Origin: Alphaproteobacteria bacterium UBA685
Lineage (GTDB): Bacteria; Pseudomonadota; Alphaproteobacteria; Puniceispirillales; Puniceispirillaceae
Direction of reading: 5' to 3'
DNA: 5,932 nt
NCBI GenBank assembly: GCA_002299005.1
Contig: DBMZ01000104.1
Coordinates: 4,284 to 10,215 of the forward strand
The notes under the pieces are model-generated. The model saw only the letters and a program-made list of their open reading frames with translations, was not told the origin of the DNA and made no database searches. A program made the position numbers and the translations under genes. The stretch's first letter is position 1; every line of letters begins with the position of its first letter. Of the stretch, positions 1 to 5,450 are shown one piece after another.

Positions 1-558
1 GGTCCTAATCCCCGTGCAAATATGTCTGCCCATCCGCGTCTTGAGGGTATTTTCATGCATGAATTGCTAGAGCGTTTGCAGGCAACCCCGCCAGAGGCGC
101 GCGCTGATACGGCGCGGCGGTTGGCGCAAATCTCGCATCTGGTGCGCTATCCAAAAGAGGCCCCAATTGGTGAGGCACGCCTGATAGAGTTGGCAACACA
201 TATGGTGGATTTCATGGCCAAGCCAGAATTTGCGCCTCTTTTTGCCCCTGAAGCTTTGTCCGAATTTGGTATTTCAGGCATTGTCGGAGACCGCACAATT
301 GTCGGCCAGATAGATAAATTAGTTATCAAGCAAGATGAGCTATGGCTGGTGGATTTCAAATCAGGTCGCCCTTATGGCGCAGATGTACCGCACACATATC
401 AGCTGCAAATGGCGCTTTATGCCGCGCTTTTGCGCGATATTTATCCAGATAAGCCGATAAAAGCTGAGATTATTTGGCTTCGTGATTTCTCGCGCTCGCA
501 CCTATCGCAGGAGAGCCTCGCAAATGCGCTGAAACAAACAGATGTGGGATCACACTAG
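1..558 (+). CDS. addA: AddA, C-terminal part (double-strand break repair helicase-nuclease), 5' end outside window
   Basis: The reading frame is open from base 1, so the gene enters from the left. The ATG at base 22 is internal, not a start. About 185 residues are visible from a protein of usually more than 1,100. They form the RecB-like PD-(D/E)XK nuclease domain. Counting from the Met at base 22, a His sits in GIFMHELLERL (His13), a Glu at 81, the motif GQID at 95-98 (Asp98), VDFKSG at 110-115 (Asp111, Lys113) and a YQLQMALY helix at 126-133. These match the metal-binding and catalytic His, Asp, Asp and Lys of the family. In the cytoplasm AddA pairs with AddB to unwind and resect double-strand ends before RecA loading. 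The helicase motifs lie outside the window. addB is expected further upstream, as in other alphaproteobacteria (inference). The stop is TAG, followed 88 bases later by trxA. Identification is firm from motifs and neighbours. Confidence 0.93.
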   Translation, partial: GPNPRANMSAHPRLEGIFMHELLERLQATPPEARADTARRLAQISHLVRYPKEAPIGEARLIELATHMVDFMAKPEFAPLFAPEALSEFGISGIVGDRTIVGQIDKLVIKQDELWLVDFKSGRPYGADVPHTYQLQMALYAALLRDIYPDKPIKAEIIWLRDFSRSHLSQESLANALKQTDVGSH

Positions 559-578
559 AAAGAATTGATCTCTTGCAC

Positions 579-608
579 CTTGACCAAACATAGCGCAGTT
601 CCTACATT
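579..608 (+). promoter_or_regulatory. Probable housekeeping sigma promoter of trxA
   Basis: CTTGAC at 579-584 and CTACAT at 602-607 are separated by exactly 17 bases. The known alphaproteobacterial housekeeping consensus is CTTGAC-N17-CTATAT, so this is 11 of 12 positions with ideal spacing. A start near base 614-616 would give a leader of roughly 30 bases ahead of trxA. It is the only strong promoter match in the gap after addA, so trxA probably has its own transcript besides any readthrough from addA. No operator or regulator site was recognised around it. Confidence 0.6.
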
Positions 609-635
609 CAAAGCAGACAAGCGTGATACTAAAAT

Positions 636-640
636 AGGGG
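636..640 (+). promoter_or_regulatory. Ribosome binding site of trxA
   Basis: AGGGG lies six bases before the ATG at 647. This spacing supports the first Met over the in-frame Met at 656, which would be 15 bases from the same site. Confidence 0.7.
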
Positions 641-646
641 ATAAAA

Positions 647-967
647 ATGGCGACTATGACAACCACCGATGCTGGTTTTGAAGCAGATGTTCTTGGATCA
701 GATAAGCCTGTGCTTGTTGATTTTTGGGCAGAATGGTGCGGGCCTTGTAAGGCAATTGGCCCAGCTCTTGAAGAGATTTCAGAAGATATCGGCGATAAAA
801 TGACAATCGCTAAGGTGAATATCGATGAAAACCCAAATACACCAACACAATATGGTGTGCGCGGTATTCCAACTTTGCTGATCTTTAAATCAGGTGAAGT
901 TGTGGCTGAGAAAGTTGGCGCGATGCCAAAATCAGCGCTTCAGCAATGGATTGAACAAAACCTGTAA
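647..967 (+). CDS. trxA: Thioredoxin
   Basis: A 106-residue cytoplasmic protein disulfide reductase of the classical thioredoxin size. The active site WCGPCK is at residues 30-35 with redox cysteines 31 and 34. The buried Asp25 that tunes cysteine reactivity is present (E. coli Asp26). The cis-proline that faces the active site is Pro75 in GIPT. There is no signal peptide or membrane segment, which argues against a periplasmic thioredoxin-like protein. Thioredoxin is reduced by thioredoxin reductase and in turn reduces ribonucleotide reductase and other enzymes. The start at 647 is set by AGGGG six bases upstream. It follows addA on the same strand with its own promoter, and its stop (TAA) lies 15 bases from the convergent folC stop. 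The addA-trxA pairing is a familiar alphaproteobacterial arrangement. Identification is secure. Confidence 0.97.
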   Translation: MATMTTTDAGFEADVLGSDKPVLVDFWAEWCGPCKAIGPALEEISEDIGDKMTIAKVNIDENPNTPTQYGVRGIPTLLIFKSGEVVAEKVGAMPKSALQQWIEQNL

Positions 968-982
968 GGGTCTTTTGGCGCG

Positions 983-2263
983 CTAGTCGGGTAGGGTGCC
1001 ATTTTCGGTCAATATATGACCCGCTAAATAGAGGGAGCCGCAGATTAATCTTTGCGGCTTGTCTTTTATCAAAGACAGCGCATGGTGAATATCAGGCGCT
1101 GTTTTGCATTCTATGCCAAGCGTATCGGCGGCTTGCTTTATCTCATCTGCTGAGAGGGCCGCATCTTGGTCAGGGATTGTGATTGCCACTACTTGGGCGG
1201 CAATCGGCTGTATTTGTGCAAGGAAATCAGCGATAGGGCGTGTATCAAGCGCGCCAATAATCAGCGCCCATTTCTCACCTGCCTTGCCGCGTGTTGCCAT
1301 CGCCTTTACCAACGCATTGGCCCCATGCGCATTATGCGCCCCATCAAGCCAAATCGGGATACCGCCGGCACCCTCAACAAGATGACCTTTATCCAGCCTT
1401 TGGACACGCCCGGGCCAGACAGCCTTATCTGTGCCAGAAAGAGCGGCAGAGACAGAAATGATGCCGCTATAATGAAGCGCGGCGGCGGCAAGGGAGGCAT
1501 TTTCATATTGATGCGCACCAGCAAGCGACGGGGCAGGCGCATGATAGCTTGTGCCCTCAATGGTCAGCGAGAGGCCCTCATCGGTTATCTGATAATCAAA
1601 TGCGTCGCCCATCCAATAGGTGTCTATGTGCTTTTTATCGGCAATATCTTGGATGCCAGCGGCCGCATCTGTGGTTTGACGCGCGATAATGGCAGGTGTG
1701 CCTGTTTTGAAAATGCCTGCCTTTTGACGGCCAATTTCGGTGATATCATTGCCAAGGAAATGTTCATGATCTTGGGCAATAGGCGTAATCACTGTGGCGG
1801 CAGGCCGTGCCAGCACATTTGTTGAATCAAGCAAGCCGCCAAGGCCTGTCTCTAGGATCACAAGGTCTGCATCATGGCGCGAGAAGGCAAGGAAAGCGGC
1901 GGCAGTTGTGACCTCAAAAAAGGTGATGGGCCGGCCGGCATTACGCTCTTTGACCTCATCAAGAAGGGCGATGAGCGCCGCATCATCTATCAGCCTATCG
2001 GCGATGCGGATACGTTCATGAAAGCGGCAGAGATGAGGCGAGGTATAGACATGACAGCGCAGGCCTGCCGCATTTGCCATGGCCCGCAAAAAGGCGGCTG
2101 TGGAGCCCTTGCCATTTGTGCCGGCAATATGAATAACCGGCGGCAAGGCCTCATGCGGATTGCCAAGAACCTCTAGGATTTCGAATGTGCGGTCTAGGCC
2201 TAAATCAATCAGCTTTGGGTGCAAGGCCGCAAGTTGCCCTAGCACATCATCAATCGTCACCAT
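983..2263 (-). CDS. folC: Bifunctional folylpolyglutamate synthase / dihydrofolate synthase
   Basis: A 426-residue Mur-ligase-family enzyme of normal length. It uses ATP to join L-glutamate to dihydropteroate and to extend folate polyglutamate tails in the cytoplasm. Motifs in order: LHPKLIDLGL near residues 14-23; the P-loop GTNGKGST at 48-55; TSPHL at 74-78; FFEVTTAAAF at 115-124; the segment LETGLGG at 137-143; QDHEHFLG at 164-171; KAGIF at 181-185, whose lysine is the one carboxylated in relatives; HQYENA at 251-256; PGRVQRL at 284-290; and DGAHN at 307-311. The usual GGRLDATN motif reads GGLLDSTN here, with Leu144 in place of Arg. The ATG has only a weak AGG eight bases upstream, beyond six T residues, and there is no better in-frame start. 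It is last in the minus-strand set, 46 bases after accD, and ends convergently 15 bases from trxA. Confidence 0.95.
   Translation of the reverse strand: MVTIDDVLGQLAALHPKLIDLGLDRTFEILEVLGNPHEALPPVIHIAGTNGKGSTAAFLRAMANAAGLRCHVYTSPHLCRFHERIRIADRLIDDAALIALLDEVKERNAGRPITFFEVTTAAAFLAFSRHDADLVILETGLGGLLDSTNVLARPAATVITPIAQDHEHFLGNDITEIGRQKAGIFKTGTPAIIARQTTDAAAGIQDIADKKHIDTYWMGDAFDYQITDEGLSLTIEGTSYHAPAPSLAGAHQYENASLAAAALHYSGIISVSAALSGTDKAVWPGRVQRLDKGHLVEGAGGIPIWLDGAHNAHGANALVKAMATRGKAGEKWALIIGALDTRPIADFLAQIQPIAAQVVAITIPDQDAALSADEIKQAADTLGIECKTAPDIHHALSLIKDKPQRLICGSLYLAGHILTENGTLPD
1036..1069 (+). terminator. Candidate intrinsic terminator for trxA, antisense within folC
   Basis: On the plus strand AGCCGCA (1036-1042) pairs with TGCGGCT (1053-1059), a perfect 7-bp GC-rich stem around a 10-base loop. 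It is followed at once by the T-rich stretch TGTCTTTTAT (1060-1069). It lies about 70 bases past the trxA stop, and the 15-base gap between trxA and folC has no hairpin of its own. The sequence also encodes the FolC C-terminal segment around ICGSLYLAG, so the repeat could be coincidental. The T-tract is interrupted. Confidence 0.25.
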
Positions 2264-2309
2264 AAAAAAGGCCTATCATATGCGTGTGGTAAGCGCGATG
2301 TGCGCCTGC

Positions 2310-3179
2310 TTATTCGGCCGCGCTCACACGTGGCTTATGCGTCAGTAATGAGATGATTTGCGCAATTTTTGTGCGCTGTTCATGACGCGGTATCACTGCA
2401 TCAACCATACCATGATCTTGCAGATATTCAGCTGTCTGGAAATCTTCTGGCAGCTTTTCACGCACGGTCTCTTCGATAACGCGGCGACCAGCAAAGCCGA
2501 TAATCGCGCCAGGTTCAGCGATTTGCACATCACCAAGCATCGCAAAAGAGGCTGTGACACCGCCTGTTGTTGGGTGCGCCAATAGAACGATATAAGGCAA
2601 GCCTGCTTCGGCTAGCTTGTCAGTGGCGATGATAGAGCGCGGCAATTGCATCAAAGATAAGATGCCTTCTTGCATGCGGGCACCGCCGGTTGATGGCACA
2701 GTGATAAGCGCCGCACCGCGTGAGACAGCTTCTTCGGCCGCGACAAGAAGCGCATTGCCGACCGCGCGGCCCATAGAGCCGCCCATAAAGCGGAAATCAA
2801 AGGCGGCGATAACAACGTCTAGCCCGTCAATCTTGCCGGCGCCGACGGCGATGGCATCTTCTTCACCAAGCTTGCCACGTGTGTCTTTAAGGCGGTCTGT
2901 ATATTTCTTTGTGTCTCTGAATTTGAGCGGGTCATCAGTGGTCTTTGCCAAAGCAATCGCCTGCCACGCGGCCCCATCAAACAACATATCAAAGCGTGAT
3001 TTTGGCGCCAACGCCCCATGATAGCCACAAGCCTGACAGGTATTATGCGCGGCTTCATATTCTTTGTGAAAGATCATCTGACCGCATGGCTTGCATTTTA
3101 CCCATAGCGTATCAGGCACATCATTTGATTGCACAAAGGCTTTGATTTTTGGCAGGACAGCGTTTGTAATCCAGTTCAT
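2310..3179 (-). CDS. accD: Acetyl-CoA carboxylase carboxyltransferase subunit beta
   Basis: A 289-residue protein, close to the usual 285-305. With AccA it forms the carboxyltransferase that moves the carboxyl group from biotin on AccB to acetyl-CoA, giving malonyl-CoA for fatty acid synthesis. The N-terminal zinc ribbon is intact, with CKPC at 29-32 and CQAC at 48-51 (Cys29, 32, 48, 51). From memory, some Rhizobiales have lost part of this cluster. The crotonase-like carboxyltransferase domain follows: FMGGSMG at 131-137, GGARMQEG at 165-172 (preceded by Thr where Ser is common), PTTGGV at 203-208, and IGFAGRRVIEETVREKLP beginning at 227. The ATG at 3179 has AGGGAG eight bases upstream. accA is not in the window. 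Placement between trpA and folC is a known alphaproteobacterial arrangement. It is 94 bases after trpA, the longest gap in the set. Confidence 0.97.
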   Translation of the reverse strand: MNWITNAVLPKIKAFVQSNDVPDTLWVKCKPCGQMIFHKEYEAAHNTCQACGYHGALAPKSRFDMLFDGAAWQAIALAKTTDDPLKFRDTKKYTDRLKDTRGKLGEEDAIAVGAGKIDGLDVVIAAFDFRFMGGSMGRAVGNALLVAAEEAVSRGAALITVPSTGGARMQEGILSLMQLPRSIIATDKLAEAGLPYIVLLAHPTTGGVTASFAMLGDVQIAEPGAIIGFAGRRVIEETVREKLPEDFQTAEYLQDHGMVDAVIPRHEQRTKIAQIISLLTHKPRVSAAE

Positions 3180-3187
3180 AAGACAAG

Positions 3188-3193
3188 CTCCCT
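3188..3193 (-). promoter_or_regulatory. Ribosome binding site of accD
   Basis: Reading the minus strand, AGGGAG lies eight bases before the accD ATG. It is the strongest Shine-Dalgarno match in the minus-strand set. This fits AccD being translated independently rather than coupled to trpA, whose stop is 94 bases away. Confidence 0.7.
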
Positions 3194-3249
3194 TTCGGTC
3201 ATGACAGCGCCTATATCAGCATCCCTTTATTGGGCAGGCGATAGGATGC

Positions 3250-3266
3250 GGTATCGTTAAGATACC
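3250..3266 (-). other. Small hairpin just after the trpA stop
   Basis: On the minus strand GGTATC, a five-base loop TTAAC, and GATACC form a perfect 6-bp stem starting seven bases past the trpA stop. No T-tract follows (the next bases are GCATCC), so it does not look like an intrinsic terminator. It might act as an mRNA processing or 3'-end stability element between trpA and accD; this is inference. Confidence 0.35.
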
Positions 3267-3273
3267 TTGAATG

Positions 3274-4095
3274 CTACTTTGCGGCAATCGCCTTTGCGAG
3301 TGATGAGACATATTGGCCGATCTTTTGCGGAATCTCTGGCGAAGGCGTGCCAGCCTCATCAATGTTATTGGCGATAATCTCAACCACAGCAGAGCCCACA
3401 ATCGCCCCATCAGATAGGATAGAGGCCTCGGCGGCCTGTTCTGGTGTGCGAATGCCAAAGCCTGTGACAACGGGTAAGTCTGTTGCGCCTCTGATATCAG
3501 CGATCGCCGCTTTGATGCTATCTGCCCCGGCGCTTTTGGTGCCGGTGATGCCCGCAATAGAGACATAATAGACAAAGCCGCCGGCTTTTTCCAGAACACG
3601 TGTCAGGCGGGTGCCTTTGGTGGTTGGTGTTGTCAGGCGGATGAAATCAAGACCTGCGGCAATCGCGGGGTCACATAATTCCACATCTTCTTCAGGTGGC
3701 AGGTCAACAATGATAAGACCATCAACACCCGCCGCCACAGCGCGCGCAAGAAACGCATCACGGCCATACATGTAAATCGGGTTAAAATAGCCCATCAAGA
3801 TAAGCGGCGTATCAGGGTGACGCTCTCTGAATTCAGCGGCCATTTTCAAGGTCTTCTCAAGCGTCATGCCAGCGGCAATCGCACGCAAGCTAGCGGCCTG
3901 AATAGCCGGGCCATCAGCCATCGGATCAGAGAATGGCATGCCAAGCTCAATCATATCCGCGCCAGCCTCAACAAGCGCATCCAAGGTGGCGGCGCAAATC
4001 TCTTCGGAAGGGTCACCTGCTGATACGAACACCCCTAGGATGCCTCTGCCATTTGATTTTGCTTGCTCAAATGTTTTTGTAATACGGCCGGTCAT
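3274..4095 (-). CDS. trpA: Tryptophan synthase alpha chain
   Basis: The alpha subunit of the alpha2-beta2 tryptophan synthase. It cleaves indole-3-glycerol phosphate to indole and glyceraldehyde-3-phosphate and passes indole to TrpB. With the start used here it has 273 residues and a TIM-barrel fold. The catalytic pair is Glu50 in IELGMPFSDP and Asp61 in MADGP, matching E. coli Glu49 and Asp60. Also visible are GYFNPIYMYG at 102-111, DLPPEE at 131-136, YYVSIAGITGT, and the phosphate-binding GFGI and VGSAVVE loops. A longer form would begin at the ATG ending at 4104 and add three residues. I prefer the ATG at 4095-4093: AAGG (4109-4106) is ten bases away, against one base for the upstream ATG, and the distance to the GDP motif then matches relatives. 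It follows trpB by 44 bases and precedes accD. The start may be folded into a hairpin with the trpB stop. Confidence 0.96.
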   Translation of the reverse strand: MTGRITKTFEQAKSNGRGILGVFVSAGDPSEEICAATLDALVEAGADMIELGMPFSDPMADGPAIQAASLRAIAAGMTLEKTLKMAAEFRERHPDTPLILMGYFNPIYMYGRDAFLARAVAAGVDGLIIVDLPPEEDVELCDPAIAAGLDFIRLTTPTTKGTRLTRVLEKAGGFVYYVSIAGITGTKSAGADSIKAAIADIRGATDLPVVTGFGIRTPEQAAEASILSDGAIVGSAVVEIIANNIDEAGTPSPEIPQKIGQYVSSLAKAIAAK

Positions 4096-4140
4096 AATTC
4101 TCATACCTTATCTTATATTTTGTCAGTCTATCTTATGACC
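4090..4140 (-). promoter_or_regulatory. Inverted repeat linking trpB stop and trpA start; possible translational coupling element
   Basis: On the minus strand GGTCATAA (4140-4133) begins at the last base of the trpB stop codon. Its exact reverse complement TTATGACC (4097-4090) contains the preferred trpA ATG (4095-4093). The intervening 35 bases are AT-rich and hold the AAGG ribosome binding site (4109-4106), the alternative upstream ATG, and two copies of ATAAGATA spaced 20 bases apart (4136-4129 and 4116-4109). An mRNA stem here would bury the trpA start until ribosomes finishing trpB open it. The repeats are seen directly; the coupling role is inference. Confidence 0.4.
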
Positions 4141-5363
4141 TAAAGCAGGCCGCGTTCATCCAATTTTGGCAACACAGCGCCAAGGTCTTTATCGCCTCTG
4201 CCGCACATGTTCAAAATCACGACCTTATCCTTATCCATCTCTGGGATCATCGTCGAAGCAAAGCCAAGCGCGTGAGATGGCTCAAGTGCTGGGATGATGC
4301 CTTCTTGGCGTGAACAAAGCTGGAATGCGACAAGCGCTTCTTCGTCAGTTGCGCTGACGTAATTGACGCGCCCCACATCATGAAGCCACGCATGTTCAGG
4401 GCCAATGCCCGGATAATCAAGCCCCGCTGAGATTGAATGCGCATCTGCGATTTGGCCTTCTTTGCTTTGCAGCAAATAGGTGCGGTTGCCATGCAAGACA
4501 CCTGGCTCACCACCTGTCAGGCTGGCGGCATGCAGGCCTGAATCAATGCCATGACCTGCGGCTTCAACGCCGTAAATATCAACTGATTTATCATCCAAGA
4601 AGGGATAGAATAGGCCCATCGCGTTTGAACCGCCACCAATACAAGCGATAAGCGCGTCAGGCAATCTGCCTTCGGCTTCCATCATTTGCTCTTTGGCTTC
4701 CTTGCCGATAACAGCTTGGAAATCGCGCACCATCTCAGGGTAGGGGTGCGGGCCGGCGACTGTGCCGATAATATAGAAATGCGTCTCAGGATTTGCCACC
4801 CAATAGCGCAAAGCTTCGTTCATCGCATCTTTCAAGGTAGATGTGCCAGACGTCACAGGGTGCACCTTGGCACCAAGCAGACGCATACGGTCAACATTTG
4901 GCTTTTGGCGTACAACATCTTCGGCGCCCATAAAGACTTCACATTCAAGATCAAACAGCGCACAGGCTGTGGCAGTTGCGACACCATGCTGGCCGGCGCC
5001 TGTCTCTGCGATGATTTTGGTCTTGCCCATACGCTTTGCCAATAGGGCTTGGCCAAGCACATTATTGATTTTATGCGCGCCTGTATGGTTCAACTCATCA
5101 CGTTTGAAATATAATTTTGCACCGCCAAAATATTTGGTCAGGCGTTCAGCAAAATAAAGCGGTGAAGGGCGGCCAATATAATGCGTTTGGTAATAGCGCA
5201 ATTGACGCTCAAATTCAGGGTCATTTTGTGCATCGCGATAGGCCTGCTCAACTGACAGAATAAGCGGCATCAAAGTTTCGGCAACAAAGCGCCCGCCATG
5301 AATGCCAAAACGACCATCTTCATCAGGTCCAATTTGAAATGAATTTAACACAGCTTGATCCAT
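4140..5363 (-). CDS. trpB: Tryptophan synthase beta chain
   Basis: A 407-residue PLP enzyme that condenses indole, channelled from TrpA, with L-serine to give L-tryptophan. This is the standard length of the TrpB1 type that partners TrpA. The N-terminal [16 protein letters not shown] is at 19-34. HTGAHKINN at 93-101 contains the PLP-binding Lys98 (E. coli Lys87). ETGAGQHG at 120-127 contains catalytic Glu120 (E. coli Glu109). The PLP phosphate loop GGGSN is at 243-247. CGRGDKD at 387-393 has Cys387 where E. coli has Ser377, the residue near the PLP ring nitrogen. That Cys may be normal in this lineage. The ATG has AAGGG ten bases upstream. It is 80 bases after trpF, and its TAG stop is tied by an inverted repeat to the trpA start. 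Identification is secure. Confidence 0.97.
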   Translation of the reverse strand: MDQAVLNSFQIGPDEDGRFGIHGGRFVAETLMPLILSVEQAYRDAQNDPEFERQLRYYQTHYIGRPSPLYFAERLTKYFGGAKLYFKRDELNHTGAHKINNVLGQALLAKRMGKTKIIAETGAGQHGVATATACALFDLECEVFMGAEDVVRQKPNVDRMRLLGAKVHPVTSGTSTLKDAMNEALRYWVANPETHFYIIGTVAGPHPYPEMVRDFQAVIGKEAKEQMMEAEGRLPDALIACIGGGSNAMGLFYPFLDDKSVDIYGVEAAGHGIDSGLHAASLTGGEPGVLHGNRTYLLQSKEGQIADAHSISAGLDYPGIGPEHAWLHDVGRVNYVSATDEEALVAFQLCSRQEGIIPALEPSHALGFASTMIPEMDKDKVVILNMCGRGDKDLGAVLPKLDERGLL

Positions 5364-5373
5364 GTGGCTGCTA

Positions 5374-5378
5374 CCCTT
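5374..5378 (-). promoter_or_regulatory. Ribosome binding site of trpB
   Basis: On the minus strand AAGGG (5378-5374) lies ten bases before the trpB ATG. There is no in-frame competitor start close by, and the encoded N-terminus matches the family's usual start. Confidence 0.55.
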
Positions 5379-5389
5379 CGTGATTCCTA

Positions 5390-5418
5390 AATATATGTGT
5401 TAAAATAGTGACTTTTGA
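5390..5418 (-). promoter_or_regulatory. Weak candidate internal promoter ahead of trpB
   Basis: On the minus strand TCAAAA (5418-5413), a 17-base spacer and TATATT (5395-5390) give 3 of 6 and 5 of 6 matches to the -35 and -10 consensus. It sits in an AT-rich 80-base gap between trpF and trpB, where chance matches are common. It could give trpBA-accD-folC extra transcripts independent of trpF, which would suit the essential accD and folC; this is inference. Confidence 0.22.
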
Positions 5419-5450
5419 CGCTAAAAGACAGCCCAAAGTGCCATTATTTT
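5402..5450 (-). other. Imperfect hairpin over the trpF stop codon
   Basis: On the minus strand AAAATAATGGC (5450-5440), which includes the trpF stop, can pair with GTCACTATTTT (5412-5402). The 11 positions have one mismatch and one G-U pair. A smaller CTTTT/AAAAG stem (5427-5423 with 5416-5412) lies inside and competes for one base. There is no terminal U-tract of terminator type and the pairing is AT-rich, so its function is uncertain. It overlaps the weak promoter candidate. Confidence 0.25.

Noticed and set aside
22..24. ATG at base 22 as a real start of a small nuclease gene
   Set aside because: The frame is open through the left edge, no ribosome binding site precedes it, and the domain aligns as the C-terminus of AddA.
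1061..1076. GTCTTT-TATC-AAAGAC palindrome in folC
   Set aside because: A short AT-rich stem inside coding sequence with no T-tract after it; it would compete with the better stem just before it, so it was not called as a separate element.
1166..1825. Plus-strand open frame of 219 codons opposite folC
   Set aside because: It lies wholly antisense to a well-supported folC, its translation is rich in Cys and Arg with no recognisable domain, and it has no convincing ribosome binding site.
2264..2309. accD-folC gap examined for a terminator or promoter
   Set aside because: It holds a 4-bp GCGC/GCGC stem and a run of six T residues next to the folC start, but the two are far apart and the stem is too short to be a terminator.
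2617..3021. Plus-strand open frame of 134 codons opposite accD
   Set aside because: Antisense shadow of accD with low-complexity Ser/Ala/Pro composition and no family resemblance.
3196..3240. Possible accD promoter on the minus strand (CTGCCC, 16 bases, TATAGG)
   Set aside because: The -35 match is only 3 of 6 and the -10 is poor, which is no better than chance in a 94-base gap.
4686..5157. Overlapping plus-strand open frames opposite trpB
   Set aside because: The translations are Cys- and His-rich or Ser- and Arg-rich antisense reading of conserved trpB codons, with no start signal or motif.
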